The notes beneath the pieces were generated by a model. That model searched no databases. It was not told the origin of the DNA and worked only from the letters and a program-made list of their open reading frames with translations. Shown here in pieces: positions 33,679-42,445 of a DNA stretch of 64,000 bases; the stretch's first letter is position 1, and each line of letters begins with the position of its first letter. The DNA is from Bradyrhizobium sp. CCBAU 51627 (GTDB taxonomy: Bacteria > Pseudomonadota > Alphaproteobacteria > Rhizobiales > Xanthobacteraceae): NCBI RefSeq assembly GCF_028128765.1, contig NZ_LBJG01000025.1, forward strand, positions 1 to 64,000. The letters are read 5' to 3'. The position numbers and the translations under genes were made by a program.

Positions 33679-34920
33679 TCAATCCTTGAAGAGCACGTCG
33701 TGATCGCGAGCGAATGCCGCGAGCAACGGCAAGGCCGCACCACCGATCGCGCGTGCATCGCGCCCGATCGAGCCTTCCACCACCACAGCGTCAGTGAGGC
33801 CCTGCCTGTCCATGCGGCCCCAATATTCGTTTGTCCGCTCGACGAGGCGACGACGCACGTCGACCGGAAAGGCCCCGTCGATGACAACGGCTTCAAAGTC
33901 GATCACGGCCAGCAATGCGGTGATGGCCTGCGCGAGGGCCTCGGCTGCTTCCGTGACCCACGCATCGAGAGGCTCCTCGAAGCTCGACCAATCGTTCGGC
34001 GAGAGCCAGATATCAGTGCCGGGTCGACCGGCAGCGATCACTTTGCGCTCCAGCTGATAGATGGAGGCGGTACGGATCAACTGCTGAAGGCTTGTCTCAC
34101 CGTTTTCGTCCCGCCGGATGATTGGCATAGAGCCGAGGGCGCCCGCATTGCCACTGCGTCCCGGGAACAGACTGCCGTTCAAGACAATGCCGCCGCCGAT
34201 GAAGGCGCCGACGTAGAAGTAAGCGAAATCGCGGTATGCTGCGCCAGCACCGAACGTGAGCTCTGCTGCGCATGCCGAAGTCGCGTCATTGCAGACGCGG
34301 ACTGGCCAAGGGGCGAAGCGGCGCGAGAGTTCAGCAGCTACGTTGAAATCACGCCACTTGCCGAGCACGCCCGGCGGCGTTTGCAGATCAGCTTCCCAGT
34401 TCCACAGCTCAAACGGCATCGCGACGCCGACGCCGCTGATTCTGCTGTGCTGGGCTTCGGGCAATTCGGCGAGAAGAGTCGGTATCTCGCGTTGCGCAAA
34501 AGCCAAAATCTCTTCGGGCTCCGGGAAGGAATAAAGTGTGCGACGCCTGGCGCGGATGCCGGCGGTGAAGTCCATCAACACCAGATCGGAACTGCGCCGA
34601 CCGATCATCAGACCAAGACCGAAAGCGCCGGCCGGGTTGAGCGAGTAGGGGACTGAAGGCTGGCCGATGCGGCCGCGCTGGGGTTCGCCTGCGAGCACCA
34701 AGCCATCGGCTTCCAACCGATTGATGATCACCGTCGTCGTTTGGGTCGAAAGCCCAGTCAGTCGCGCGATCTCGACCTTGGCGATACTGCGATGGCGCCG
34801 GATGAGGGAAAGGACCAGGCGTTCGTTATACAGTCTCATGCCCGTCTGGGTGCTGCCGCGGCTCTCGCCTGGCAACGCTACCGGCGGCTTAGCCTCTCTG
34901 ACCGGTGCTGTTTCGTCCAT
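33679..34920 (-). CDS. frcR: ROK-family transcriptional regulator (FrcR-like)
   Basis: 413 residues from ATG 34920 (GAGCCGAGG just upstream; frame open further to 35040). An N-terminal winged helix (about 30-85: RLYNERLVLSLIRRHRS, VEIARLTGLSTQTTTVIINR) is followed by an ASKHA/ROK sugar-kinase-like domain with GVGVAMPFE, the glycine loop YVGAFIGGGIVLNG and GRSGNAGALGSMPI. The Cys-rich zinc motif of many ROK proteins is not seen. It lies divergent from frcB, with a 13-bp-arm palindrome between them, so it is the likely local repressor relieved by fructose or a phosphate ester. It may be co-transcribed with frk-zwf-edd. Confidence 0.88.
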   Translation of the reverse strand: MDETAPVREAKPPVALPGESRGSTQTGMRLYNERLVLSLIRRHRSIAKVEIARLTGLSTQTTTVIINRLEADGLVLAGEPQRGRIGQPSVPYSLNPAGAFGLGLMIGRRSSDLVLMDFTAGIRARRRTLYSFPEPEEILAFAQREIPTLLAELPEAQHSRISGVGVAMPFELWNWEADLQTPPGVLGKWRDFNVAAELSRRFAPWPVRVCNDATSACAAELTFGAGAAYRDFAYFYVGAFIGGGIVLNGSLFPGRSGNAGALGSMPIIRRDENGETSLQQLIRTASIYQLERKVIAAGRPGTDIWLSPNDWSSFEEPLDAWVTEAAEALAQAITALLAVIDFEAVVIDGAFPVDVRRRLVERTNEYWGRMDRQGLTDAVVVEGSIGRDARAIGGAALPLLAAFARDHDVLFKD

Positions 34921-35019
34921 CCTCGGCTCCGCAATTGATTGGTGTCGGCCATCGGGGCAGGTCCGTTGGCTCATTTCCTGAGCGGGTTGTCCTCCACAAT
35001 GGAGCCAATCAGCGCTGGG

Positions 35020-35056
35020 TGTCAATAAATAAGTCGGCATGATTTATTTATTGACA
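35020..35056. promoter_or_regulatory. ROK-type operator between frcR and frcB
   Basis: TGTCAATAAATAA (35020-35032) and TTATTTATTGACA (35044-35056) are perfect inverted repeats with an 11-base spacer. The AT-rich core resembles NagC/Mlc-type ROK operators. It lies 99 bases before frcR and 77 bases before frcB and stands out in this GC-rich DNA. The right arm contains TTGACA, which could be the -35 of frcB. Confidence 0.8.
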
Positions 35057-35133
35057 GGCAGGTTTGCATCCCCTTAGGATCATTCAACACGCGGACGAAC
35101 CGCGCAGGCAACAAATGCTCCAGGAGGGAATAC

Positions 35134-36153
35134 ATGCGTCAGTCATTCAGACTATTCGCAGCACTTGCGCTTACGTTGGGCGCCACCAGCGCATTCGCCG
35201 CCGACAAGCCGATCGTCGGGCTGATCACCAAGACCAACACCAATCCGTTCTTCGTGAAGATGAAGGCTGGCGCCGAGGAAGCAGCCAAGGCGAATGATGT
35301 CGAGCTGCGCTCGTTTGCCGGAAAGGTCGACGGCGACAACGAGAGCCAGGTGGCGGCCATTGAAAACCTGATCGCCGCCGGGGCCAAAGGCATCCTGATC
35401 ACACCGAACGACTCCCGCGCCATCGTTCCGGCCGTTGAGAAGGCGCGGGCCGCGGGCATTCTGGTCATTGCCCTCGACACCCCGCTCGATCCGGCGAACG
35501 CGGCGGATGCGACGTTTGCCACCGACAATTTCCTGGCGGGTCAATTGATCGGCCAATGGGCCGCCAAGACGCTGGGTGCAAAGGCGGCATCGGCGAAGAT
35601 TGCGCTGCTCGACCTCAACGTGAACCAGATCTCGGTCGACGTCGCCCGCGATCAGGGCTTTCTGAAAGGTTTTGGCATCGATCTCGGCAACCCCGCCAAG
35701 ATCGGCGACGAGAAGGACGCGCGCATCGTCGGCCATGATGTGACGCTCGGCAGCGAGGAGGGCGGCCGCAAGGCGATGGAGAATCTGCTCCAGAAGAATC
35801 CCGACATCTCGCTCGTCTACACCATCAACGAGCCTGCGGCGGCCGGAGCCTACGAGGCCCTGCGCTCGGTTGGCCGCGACAAGGACGTGCTGATCGTTTC
35901 GGTCGACGGCGGTTGCCCCGGCGTGCGCAACGTGAAGGACGGCGTCATCGGTGCCACCTCCATGCAGTTCCCGCTACTGATGGCGGCGAAAGGCGTCGAA
36001 GCGGTGAAGGCGTTCGCTTCCGGCGGCGGCAAGCCGAAGGCGTCACCAGGCCTGGACTTCGTCAACACCGGTGTCGAGCTCGTCAGCGACAAGCCGGCCG
36101 GCGAGATGCCGTCGATCGACAGCGCCGCCGCCTTGAAGAAGTGCTGGGGCTGA
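35134..36153 (+). CDS. frcB: Fructose ABC transporter, periplasmic binding protein
   Basis: 339 residues. Signal peptide (RLFAALALTLGATSAFA, cleavage before ADKP) and a type-I sugar-binding fold: IVGLITKTNTNPFFVKMKAG, AIENLIAAGAKGILITPNDS, VIALDTPLDP, YTINEPAAAGAYEAL and IVSVDGG. Length and motifs match FrcB of Sinorhizobium/Rhizobium, which captures fructose in the periplasm. AGGAGG-type site (CAGGAGGGA) 8 bases before the ATG. First gene of the frcBCA operon, controlled by the palindrome upstream. Specificity for fructose is inferred from family and neighbours. Confidence 0.93.
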   Translation: MRQSFRLFAALALTLGATSAFAADKPIVGLITKTNTNPFFVKMKAGAEEAAKANDVELRSFAGKVDGDNESQVAAIENLIAAGAKGILITPNDSRAIVPAVEKARAAGILVIALDTPLDPANAADATFATDNFLAGQLIGQWAAKTLGAKAASAKIALLDLNVNQISVDVARDQGFLKGFGIDLGNPAKIGDEKDARIVGHDVTLGSEEGGRKAMENLLQKNPDISLVYTINEPAAAGAYEALRSVGRDKDVLIVSVDGGCPGVRNVKDGVIGATSMQFPLLMAAKGVEAVKAFASGGGKPKASPGLDFVNTGVELVSDKPAGEMPSIDSAAALKKCWG

Positions 36154-36276
36154 TCCCACCCTTGACTTGTAGCCGCCGGCAAGGACTGGCGTCCGCCATC
36201 CGGGCGCCAGAAAAAGCCGGGAACGCCAGCCCGAGATTGGATGGATGGGTCTTCGCATGCACCGAGGAAAACGGCC

Positions 36277-37359
36277 ATGACCGATATCAGCACTAGTCGT
36301 CCCGCTGCCCAAGCTTTCGAGCTGGTGCTCGACAAGCGCGAGAGCCGGGTTGCCGAGTTCGAAGTCCGCGCAAGGTCGCCGCTGCAGAAGCTTCAGCACT
36401 TCCTGCACGCCAATCCGACGGCGGTGCCGGCAATTGTGCTCCTGCTCAGCATTGCTGCGTTCGGCATCACTGTCGGCCCGCGCTTTCTCTCGATGTTCAA
36501 CCTGTCGCTGATCATCCAGCAGGTTACGATCATCGGCGTGATTGGCGCAGCGCAGACGTTGATCGTGATCACCGCCGGCATCGACCTGTCGGTTGGGGCC
36601 ATCATGGTGCTGTGCTCCATTATCATGGGCAAGCTCGCGGTCACCATGGGGCTGCCAGCTCCGATCGCGCTCATTGTTGGTGTCGCCGCGGGCGCGGGAT
36701 GCGGCGTGCTCAACGGAACGCTCGTGACGCGGCTCAAGCTGCCACCCTTTATCGTCACGCTTGGGACGTGGTCGATCTTCTTCGCGCTCAATCTTTGGTA
36801 CTCGGCATCCGAGACCATCCGTTCCCAGGACGTGGCGAAGATCGCGCCGTTACTCCAGGCCTTGGGAACGCCAATGAACATCCTTGGCGCGCGCTTCACC
36901 TACGGCTCCTTCTTCATGCTCGGACTCGTGGCATTGATCTGGTTCGTGCTGAATCGTACAGCCTTTGGGCGCCATCTCTATGCGGTGGGCGACGATCCCG
37001 ATGCAGCGCGGCTTGCCGGGATCCGGACCGACCGCATCCTTTTCAGCGTCTACGTGATCGCCGGCGTGATTTGCGCGCTCGGTGCCTGGGCATTGATCGG
37101 GCGCATTGGCTCGATCAGCCCGCAGGCCGGCCAGACCGCCAATCTGGACAGCATCACGGCGGTGGTCGTCGGTGGTGCCAGCCTGTTCGGTGGGCGTGGT
37201 TCGATCATCGGCACCCTGATCGGCGCTCTGATCGTCGGCGTCTTTCGCAACGGGCTCGCGTTGTCCGACGTCGACGTGCTCTGGCAGGAATTCGCCGTCG
37301 GTTGGCTGATCATCATCGCGGTGGCCCTCGATCAATGGATTCGCAAGGTGTCGGCATGA
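36277..37359 (+). CDS. frcC: Fructose ABC transporter, permease
   Basis: 360 residues from ATG 36277 (GAGGAAAA 8 bases upstream). After a hydrophilic N-terminal 50 residues there are about ten hydrophobic helices. Signature stretches of the ribose/fructose permease family (BPD_transp_2) include VITAGIDLSVGAIMVL, LPPFIVTLGTWSIF, VGDDPDAARLAGI (the ATPase-coupling loop) and VVVGGASLFGGRGSIIGTL. It forms the inner-membrane channel as a dimer with FrcA. Its stop overlaps the frcA start by 4 bp (ATGA). Confidence 0.94.
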   Translation: MTDISTSRPAAQAFELVLDKRESRVAEFEVRARSPLQKLQHFLHANPTAVPAIVLLLSIAAFGITVGPRFLSMFNLSLIIQQVTIIGVIGAAQTLIVITAGIDLSVGAIMVLCSIIMGKLAVTMGLPAPIALIVGVAAGAGCGVLNGTLVTRLKLPPFIVTLGTWSIFFALNLWYSASETIRSQDVAKIAPLLQALGTPMNILGARFTYGSFFMLGLVALIWFVLNRTAFGRHLYAVGDDPDAARLAGIRTDRILFSVYVIAGVICALGAWALIGRIGSISPQAGQTANLDSITAVVVGGASLFGGRGSIIGTLIGALIVGVFRNGLALSDVDVLWQEFAVGWLIIIAVALDQWIRKVSA

Positions 37360-38147
37360 GCATTCAATGCAACAATCCCCAGCCGCTTCTGCAGGCGCGC
37401 GGCCTCGTCAAACGCTATGGTCGCGTGACGGCGCTCGATGATGCCGATTTCGATCTCTACCCCGGCGAAATCCTCGCCGTCATCGGAGACAATGGTGCAG
37501 GGAAGTCCTCGCTGATCCGCGCGCTTTCCGGAGCACTCGTTCCCAACGAGGGCGAGATTAGGCTTGATGGTACGCCCGTCGCGTTTCGCTCGCCTCTCGA
37601 TGCGCAGGCTGCAGGCATCGAGACCGTGTACCAGACGCTTGCGCTATCCCCGAGTCTATCGATCGCCGACAACATGTTTCTCGGACGCGAATTGCGCCGC
37701 ACGGGGCCGCTCGGCAAGATCTGCCGCATGCTCGATCGCAAGGCCATGCAGCGCATCGCTCGCGAGAAGCTCACAGAGCTCGGCCTTATGACTGTGCAGA
37801 ATATCAATCAGCGCGTCGAGACGCTATCGGGCGGTCAGCGCCAGGGCGTAGCGGTGGCGAGGGCCGCGGCCTTCGGTTCGCGAGTGGTGATCTTGGACGA
37901 ACCGACTGCGGCGCTCGGGGTCAAGGAATCCCGCCGCGTGCTGGAATTGATCCTCGATGTGCGGCGGCGAGGCGTTTCGGTCGTCCTGATCAGCCACAAC
38001 ATGCCGCATGTGTTCGAGATCGCCGATCGCATCCATATCCATCGGCTCGGTCGGCGGCTCACGGTGATCGATCCCAAGGCCTACACGATGTCGGATGCGG
38101 TCGCCTTCATGACCGGCGCTCGGGCACCGATCGAAGTCGCAGCGTGA
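37356..38147 (+). CDS. frcA: Fructose ABC transporter, ATP-binding protein
   Basis: 263 residues, a single ABC domain as in FrcA, not the double domain of RbsA. Walker A GDNGAGKSS, Q-loop YQTLALSP, signature LSGGQRQGVAVARA, Walker B VVILDEP, D-loop ALGV and the switch His in LISHNM. It powers FrcBC. The start ATG 37356 overlaps the permease stop (ATGA), so translation is coupled. The frame is open far upstream, but that part is a shadow of frcC. No kinase gene follows, unlike the frcBCAK order. Confidence 0.95.
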   Translation: MSIQCNNPQPLLQARGLVKRYGRVTALDDADFDLYPGEILAVIGDNGAGKSSLIRALSGALVPNEGEIRLDGTPVAFRSPLDAQAAGIETVYQTLALSPSLSIADNMFLGRELRRTGPLGKICRMLDRKAMQRIAREKLTELGLMTVQNINQRVETLSGGQRQGVAVARAAAFGSRVVILDEPTAALGVKESRRVLELILDVRRRGVSVVLISHNMPHVFEIADRIHIHRLGRRLTVIDPKAYTMSDAVAFMTGARAPIEVAA

Positions 38148-38582
38148 CAGGATTCGAGGGTCTCGTGACCTCGGGGCCGCGAGTACCCGTCATGGCCTCA
38201 GAAGCCGATTCGCAACGCGAGGCGAACGCCCGAGAAGAATATCGCACGTTTCGGGCGCCACGAGCCTAAAGGCGTAAGCGCTGAGCCCGCTTCGACACTC
38301 ATGAACCGCCTCAGGCGAAGGACTGGATGAAATATCGTAGGTTCGGCTGGTGTGGGGAAGGGCGGTAGCATTCCCCGCTACCATACGATTTTGCACGCCA
38401 AGCTACGATGCTTCACAACTTTCCGCTCGCATGAGAGCGGCCCCCTCGATTTGCTGCCCCGGGGCCGATACGCCTTGCAACGATTTGCGCGTCGACAAAT
38501 CCGAGAAGCTCGCTGAGGAAGCGCGCGCGGTGAGGGGGTACGAGGCCCAGCTCAGTGAGACTCGATCGGCCAAGAAAGGACG
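38148..38582. other. Intergenic region after frcA with no recognised gene
   Basis: 435 bp. A short plus-strand frame (38350-38586) lacks a ribosome binding site and a domain. The stretch contains one copy of a dispersed repeat (38344-38382). Nothing else was recognised. Confidence 0.5.
38344..38382. repeat. Dispersed intergenic repeat, copy 1
   Basis: The core GGTGTGGGGAA then GGTAGCATTCCCCGCTACC contains the hairpin GGTAGC-N7-GCTACC. A related copy lies at 51953-51995 (GTGTGGGGAA, TAGCA, CCCCGCTAC). Both are in non-coding DNA after operons. Confidence 0.55.
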
Positions 38583-38813
38583 TTAGGGACTTACGAACTC
38601 GGATTGAAAGAAAGGTCCTGTTGTAAGCCCCAGCGCCTGAAGCTCTGCGCTGTGCCGGTCGACTTCCAGCATAGCGAGCAGCAGCGCAAGTGCCACTGCA
38701 ATGAAGATGAGGAGCGGCGACGTTCCCCGGGGGGCATCAGGATTTGAAAACAGAGCACGAAAGGCTCGTAGCCGCGCGATCATCTGCAGATACGCGTTGG
38801 ATCGTATATGCAT
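38583..38813 (-). CDS. Small single-span membrane protein
   Basis: 76 residues. A basic N-terminus, a hydrophobic helix (LLIFIAVALALLLAMLEVD) and a polar C-terminal tail. A purine-rich site (AAAGGCGA) precedes ATG 38813. No recognised family. It faces away from the WD40-cytochrome gene, which starts 214 bp to its right on the other strand. Function unknown; possibly not expressed. Confidence 0.45.
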   Translation of the reverse strand: MHIRSNAYLQMIARLRAFRALFSNPDAPRGTSPLLIFIAVALALLLAMLEVDRHSAELQALGLTTGPFFQSEFVSP

Positions 38814-39027
38814 GGCGTCGCCTTTGACGTTACCTAAACATTACGCCGTCGCTCGTCCCTATTCAAGAGAGCTGCCTTTAGCGAGGGTTACCGCCCTCGT
38901 ATCGCAACATTAGATGATTGCGGTTGCTTGTTGTTGAGATGCATCAAGCCGGGAGGCCTTTGGCTCGATGTGCCCTTCGGATAGCATGATCATGCATCTG
39001 CACTCTCGGCACGCCTTGGAATACGCG

Positions 39028-40314
39028 ATGACCCGGGTGTTTCTCGCCAGCCTTCTCACTGTCTTGCTGGCTCTCCTTCCGATCTGCGCGAGAGCACAGC
39101 TGAGGGGGCACGGCGGACCTGTACGAGCGATTGCGGTTTCCAAGGATGGCAAGACGGCCCTGTCCGGCAGCTTTGACACGGCTGCGATCCGCTGGTCGCT
39201 GAAGACGGAGGCGGCCGAGCAGGTGCTTCGATACCATACGGACGCTGTGAACGCGGTCGCATTCCTGAAGGATGGACGAATGGCCACCGCCGGAGCAGAT
39301 GCGAGGATTGCGATCTGGACGCCGGGCAGAGCGCAACCCGATCAGGTCTTCGAGGGGCATCGCGCGCCAATTGCTTCGCTCGCTGTCTCGCCCGATGGCG
39401 CTAGCCTGGCGTCCGCCTCCTGGGATCACACGGTTCGCGTCTGGTCGCTTGCCGACGGCCAACCGCAGGTGTTCGACGGCCATACGCAGAATGTGAATGG
39501 CGTCGCTTTCACGCCGGATGGACGATCGGTGGTCAGCGTCGGCTACGATTATGAGTTGAGGATCTGGCCGTTGGCGGGCGGCAGGCCCGAGATCGTGGCG
39601 CTGCCCTCGCCTCTTAATGCGGTGGTCATAGGCGCGCAGGGCGAGATTGTAACGGCTGGCGCCGACGGCAAGGTACGCTTTCTGAACCCGGACGGGAGGC
39701 TGATCGGCAAGGTTCAAGGCGGCGCATCGCCAATCATTGCCCTGGCAATTTCTCCGGATGGCGCTTTGGTCGCGGCGGCGGGAATCGGCGGCACCATTTC
39801 CATCATTGATCGCAAGGCGCGAACCGTCGTGCGCACGTTGCTCAGTCCCGCTTCGCCGGTCTGGTCGGTGGCGTTCCTGCCCGATAACGCGACGTTGCTG
39901 AGTGGGGGCGCGGATGGCTTGATCAGGCGCTGGAATGCACGAACCGGCGACACGATCGGGCCGTCTCTGCCAAGCACGCCGCACGACCCGCTGGCCGCCT
40001 TCCAAGGAGATCACGGTGCCGAGGTATTCAGGGCCTGCGTGGCCTGTCACACCTTATCGGAGAAAGAGCCGCAACGCGCCGGCCCGACGCTCGCCGGTTT
40101 GTACGGCCGAAGGATCGCGTCTTTGCCGGGTTATCCCTTCTCCGAAGCGCTGAAGCACTTGAACATCGTCTGGACGCCCGAAACAGTCTCGAAACTGTTC
40201 GAACTCGGCCCCAGCACTTATACGCCTGGTACCAAGATGCCGGAGCAACGCATCGGATCGGCGGCCGACCGCAAGGCGCTCGCCGACTTTCTGGGGCGCG
40301 CCACCGCCAAATGA
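39028..40314 (+). CDS. WD40 beta-propeller fused to a cytochrome c domain
   Basis: 428 residues from ATG 39028. A Sec signal peptide (VFLASLLTVLLALLPICARA) precedes about seven WD40 blades (about 25-310; examples VRAIAVSKDGKTALSGSFD, IASLAVSPDGASLASASWDH). A class I c-type cytochrome domain (about 325-428) has the haem site CVACH and the axial Met in GTKMPEQ. The protein should be periplasmic, with covalent haem added after export. It likely transfers electrons to or from a partner held by the propeller. It ends back to back with the polyferredoxin gene (TGATCA shared ends), next to the formate dehydrogenase locus, so an electron-transfer role there is plausible. Confidence 0.88.
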   Translation: MTRVFLASLLTVLLALLPICARAQLRGHGGPVRAIAVSKDGKTALSGSFDTAAIRWSLKTEAAEQVLRYHTDAVNAVAFLKDGRMATAGADARIAIWTPGRAQPDQVFEGHRAPIASLAVSPDGASLASASWDHTVRVWSLADGQPQVFDGHTQNVNGVAFTPDGRSVVSVGYDYELRIWPLAGGRPEIVALPSPLNAVVIGAQGEIVTAGADGKVRFLNPDGRLIGKVQGGASPIIALAISPDGALVAAAGIGGTISIIDRKARTVVRTLLSPASPVWSVAFLPDNATLLSGGADGLIRRWNARTGDTIGPSLPSTPHDPLAAFQGDHGAEVFRACVACHTLSEKEPQRAGPTLAGLYGRRIASLPGYPFSEALKHLNIVWTPETVSKLFELGPSTYTPGTKMPEQRIGSAADRKALADFLGRATAK

Positions 40315-42333
40315 TCAGCGTTTGATGTCGCGCTCGCGCAAATAATCGTCGGTCGTCCGAGGCGAAGCACGCTCGGGCACGCCCGGCAACGGATCGAACT
40401 GCTGCTCGCTCATGGTGACGACCCGGCAGTCGGCGCACATTCTGACCGCCTCAAGCCGCTTGTCGCCCGCGGGAAACATCCAGTGCCGGCCTTCGAGCTT
40501 GGCAGCGATCTTGTCGATCGTACTCTTCACGCCGAACGGCTTGTTGCAGCGGATGCAAAGCGCTGGCTCTTCTTCCTTGATTATCCTGGCCGGAGCTCTC
40601 GCGGCACGAAAATCGATCTGCGGCTTGAGAGTGATGACCTTTTCCGGACAGGTGCTCACGCACAATCCGCACTGCACACAGGCATCCTCGATGAATTTGA
40701 GCGCGGGACGTTCGGGATCGTCGCGAAGCGCGCCGGTCGGACAGGCCGAGACGCAAGACAGGCAGAGCGTGCAGCCATCGACATTGATGTTGACCGCACC
40801 CAACGGGGCGCCTTCAGGTAGCGCGATCACGTCCGTCGGCGCGGGTGCCACCCGGTGCAGTTCGCTCAAGGCGAACCGAAGTAGGTCGCGCCGCTTGCCG
40901 ACGGTCCTGAAAGTTGCCGGCTGCGCAACATTCGGCCCTGGCTCGATCGCGCGCAGCGCAGCACCGAGCGCATCCGGGTCGTCGGTTTCGATGGTCGAAA
41001 CCTGTCGGCCGGAAAACCCCAGTCCGGAAAGAATGGCATCGGCCATTGTAATGGTTTGGTAAAGCCCGGTCACGTCGTGGCGCGGCCTTGTCGGGAGAAG
41101 AAAGCGGGCCCCCGCCGCGCCATATGCAAAGGCGGCGACGATCGCTTCCAACCCGACCTGGGTCACCTCGTTCACGCAAAGGGGCAGCACATTTGCCGGA
41201 AGTCCGTCGCCATACCGGGCAAGCGCGTCGATCAGGTCGCTGCCGTGTTGGCGATCCTGGAACAGCACAAGGGGAGTGGCGCCGCCTGCCTCGCGATAGG
41301 TCAATAGCACCGCGCGCAATTTATGCAGTAGCGTATCTGCCGGCGGCACTGCATAGGAAGCTGCGCCTGTCGGGCAGGCGGCGGCACACTGGCCGCATCC
41401 GGCGCAGACCTCGGCATTGATGCTGACGTGGTCGCCGTCCGGCGTGATCGCGCCGGTCGGGCAAAGATCGAGGCAGCGATGGCAACCCGTCAGCTTCGAG
41501 CGCGCATGGGCACAGAGCTCCGCAGCGAAGCTGATAAATTTCGGTTTGTCGAATTTGCCCACGAGGTCGCGTGCCTCTAGCACCGCGCGCAGCATCGCAG
41601 CCGGGTCCCTCGGATCGGCTCGGAGGTAGCCGTCGCGCAAATCATGCGCCGGGAACATTGGTGCCCCGCCCGAGAGATCGAGCACGATGTCGCAGCGCGA
41701 GGTCAGGCCGCTGCGTGGGACTTCGAATACGAGCGCATCGCGCGAGGAGGGTCGGGGCGCTGCAAAATCATTGATCGCGAGCTCGAACGCTCCGAGATGT
41801 CCCTTGGCGCTGCGGATTGTTCCCATGACGATGGGGAAGGACGTCGTTGCTGGTGGTGCAAGCTGTCCCGGCCTCGTGATCATGACCGTGACGTCGAGGT
41901 GATCGGCGAGCAGCTTGCCGGCCTCGACCGCAACCTCGTCGCGGCCGTAGATCAGGATCACTCCGTCACTCGCCAAAGTGACGAACGGGAAGGCAGGCGC
42001 GGGCTCGGACGCCGCAGCGAGCAGCGCTGCCATTTTCGGGCCTGCTTGACTGCCGTCCACTGACCAGCCCGCCGTCTCGCGCAGGTTAACGAAATCGATT
42101 GTCGCTGAGCGCGCCTCCGCCTGCTCGGTTAAGCGTTGCGCTTCCTGGGAGCAGCCGATCAGGAGCGGACCCTCCACCTTTGCCGCACTGCAAAATTGAT
42201 CGAACTGACCACGACAGAGCTGGCGGAACTGTCCGATTTCGCTGTTGCGGCATCCGCGCTTGATGGCGGCCGTGTCGAGGCGCATCGTGTCTTCGCACGA
42301 GCAAATCAGGATCGTTTTGGGTCGGTCCGCCAT
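40315..42333 (-). CDS. Four-cluster 4Fe-4S ferredoxin-type protein of the formate dehydrogenase locus
   Basis: 672 residues, cytoplasmic. An N-terminal Cys motif (LICSCEDTMRLD) is followed by two pairs of [4Fe-4S] motifs: CHRCLDLCPTGAI with CAGCGQCAAACPTGA (about 280-330), and CTLCLSCVSACPTGAL with CVQCGLCVSTCPEKVI (about 525-580). A C-terminal region with CIRCNKPFG and MCADC could bind more metal. Proteins of this type sit beside formate dehydrogenase genes in Bradyrhizobium-like genomes and probably pass electrons or help maturation; exact role unknown. It is divergent from the accessory operon starting at 42446, with 112 bp between. Confidence 0.85.
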   Translation of the reverse strand: MADRPKTILICSCEDTMRLDTAAIKRGCRNSEIGQFRQLCRGQFDQFCSAAKVEGPLLIGCSQEAQRLTEQAEARSATIDFVNLRETAGWSVDGSQAGPKMAALLAAASEPAPAFPFVTLASDGVILIYGRDEVAVEAGKLLADHLDVTVMITRPGQLAPPATTSFPIVMGTIRSAKGHLGAFELAINDFAAPRPSSRDALVFEVPRSGLTSRCDIVLDLSGGAPMFPAHDLRDGYLRADPRDPAAMLRAVLEARDLVGKFDKPKFISFAAELCAHARSKLTGCHRCLDLCPTGAITPDGDHVSINAEVCAGCGQCAAACPTGAASYAVPPADTLLHKLRAVLLTYREAGGATPLVLFQDRQHGSDLIDALARYGDGLPANVLPLCVNEVTQVGLEAIVAAFAYGAAGARFLLPTRPRHDVTGLYQTITMADAILSGLGFSGRQVSTIETDDPDALGAALRAIEPGPNVAQPATFRTVGKRRDLLRFALSELHRVAPAPTDVIALPEGAPLGAVNINVDGCTLCLSCVSACPTGALRDDPERPALKFIEDACVQCGLCVSTCPEKVITLKPQIDFRAARAPARIIKEEEPALCIRCNKPFGVKSTIDKIAAKLEGRHWMFPAGDKRLEAVRMCADCRVVTMSEQQFDPLPGVPERASPRTTDDYLRERDIKR

Positions 42334-42445
42334 TCTGCGCTAGAGTTCCTTCAAGCCTGTACGGCAACGCGCGGACTCGCGCCGCCTCTTGCGCTCGGAT
42401 AAACTATTCTCATAAGCGACGAAAAGAAAGCCGGAGGGCCGACCG

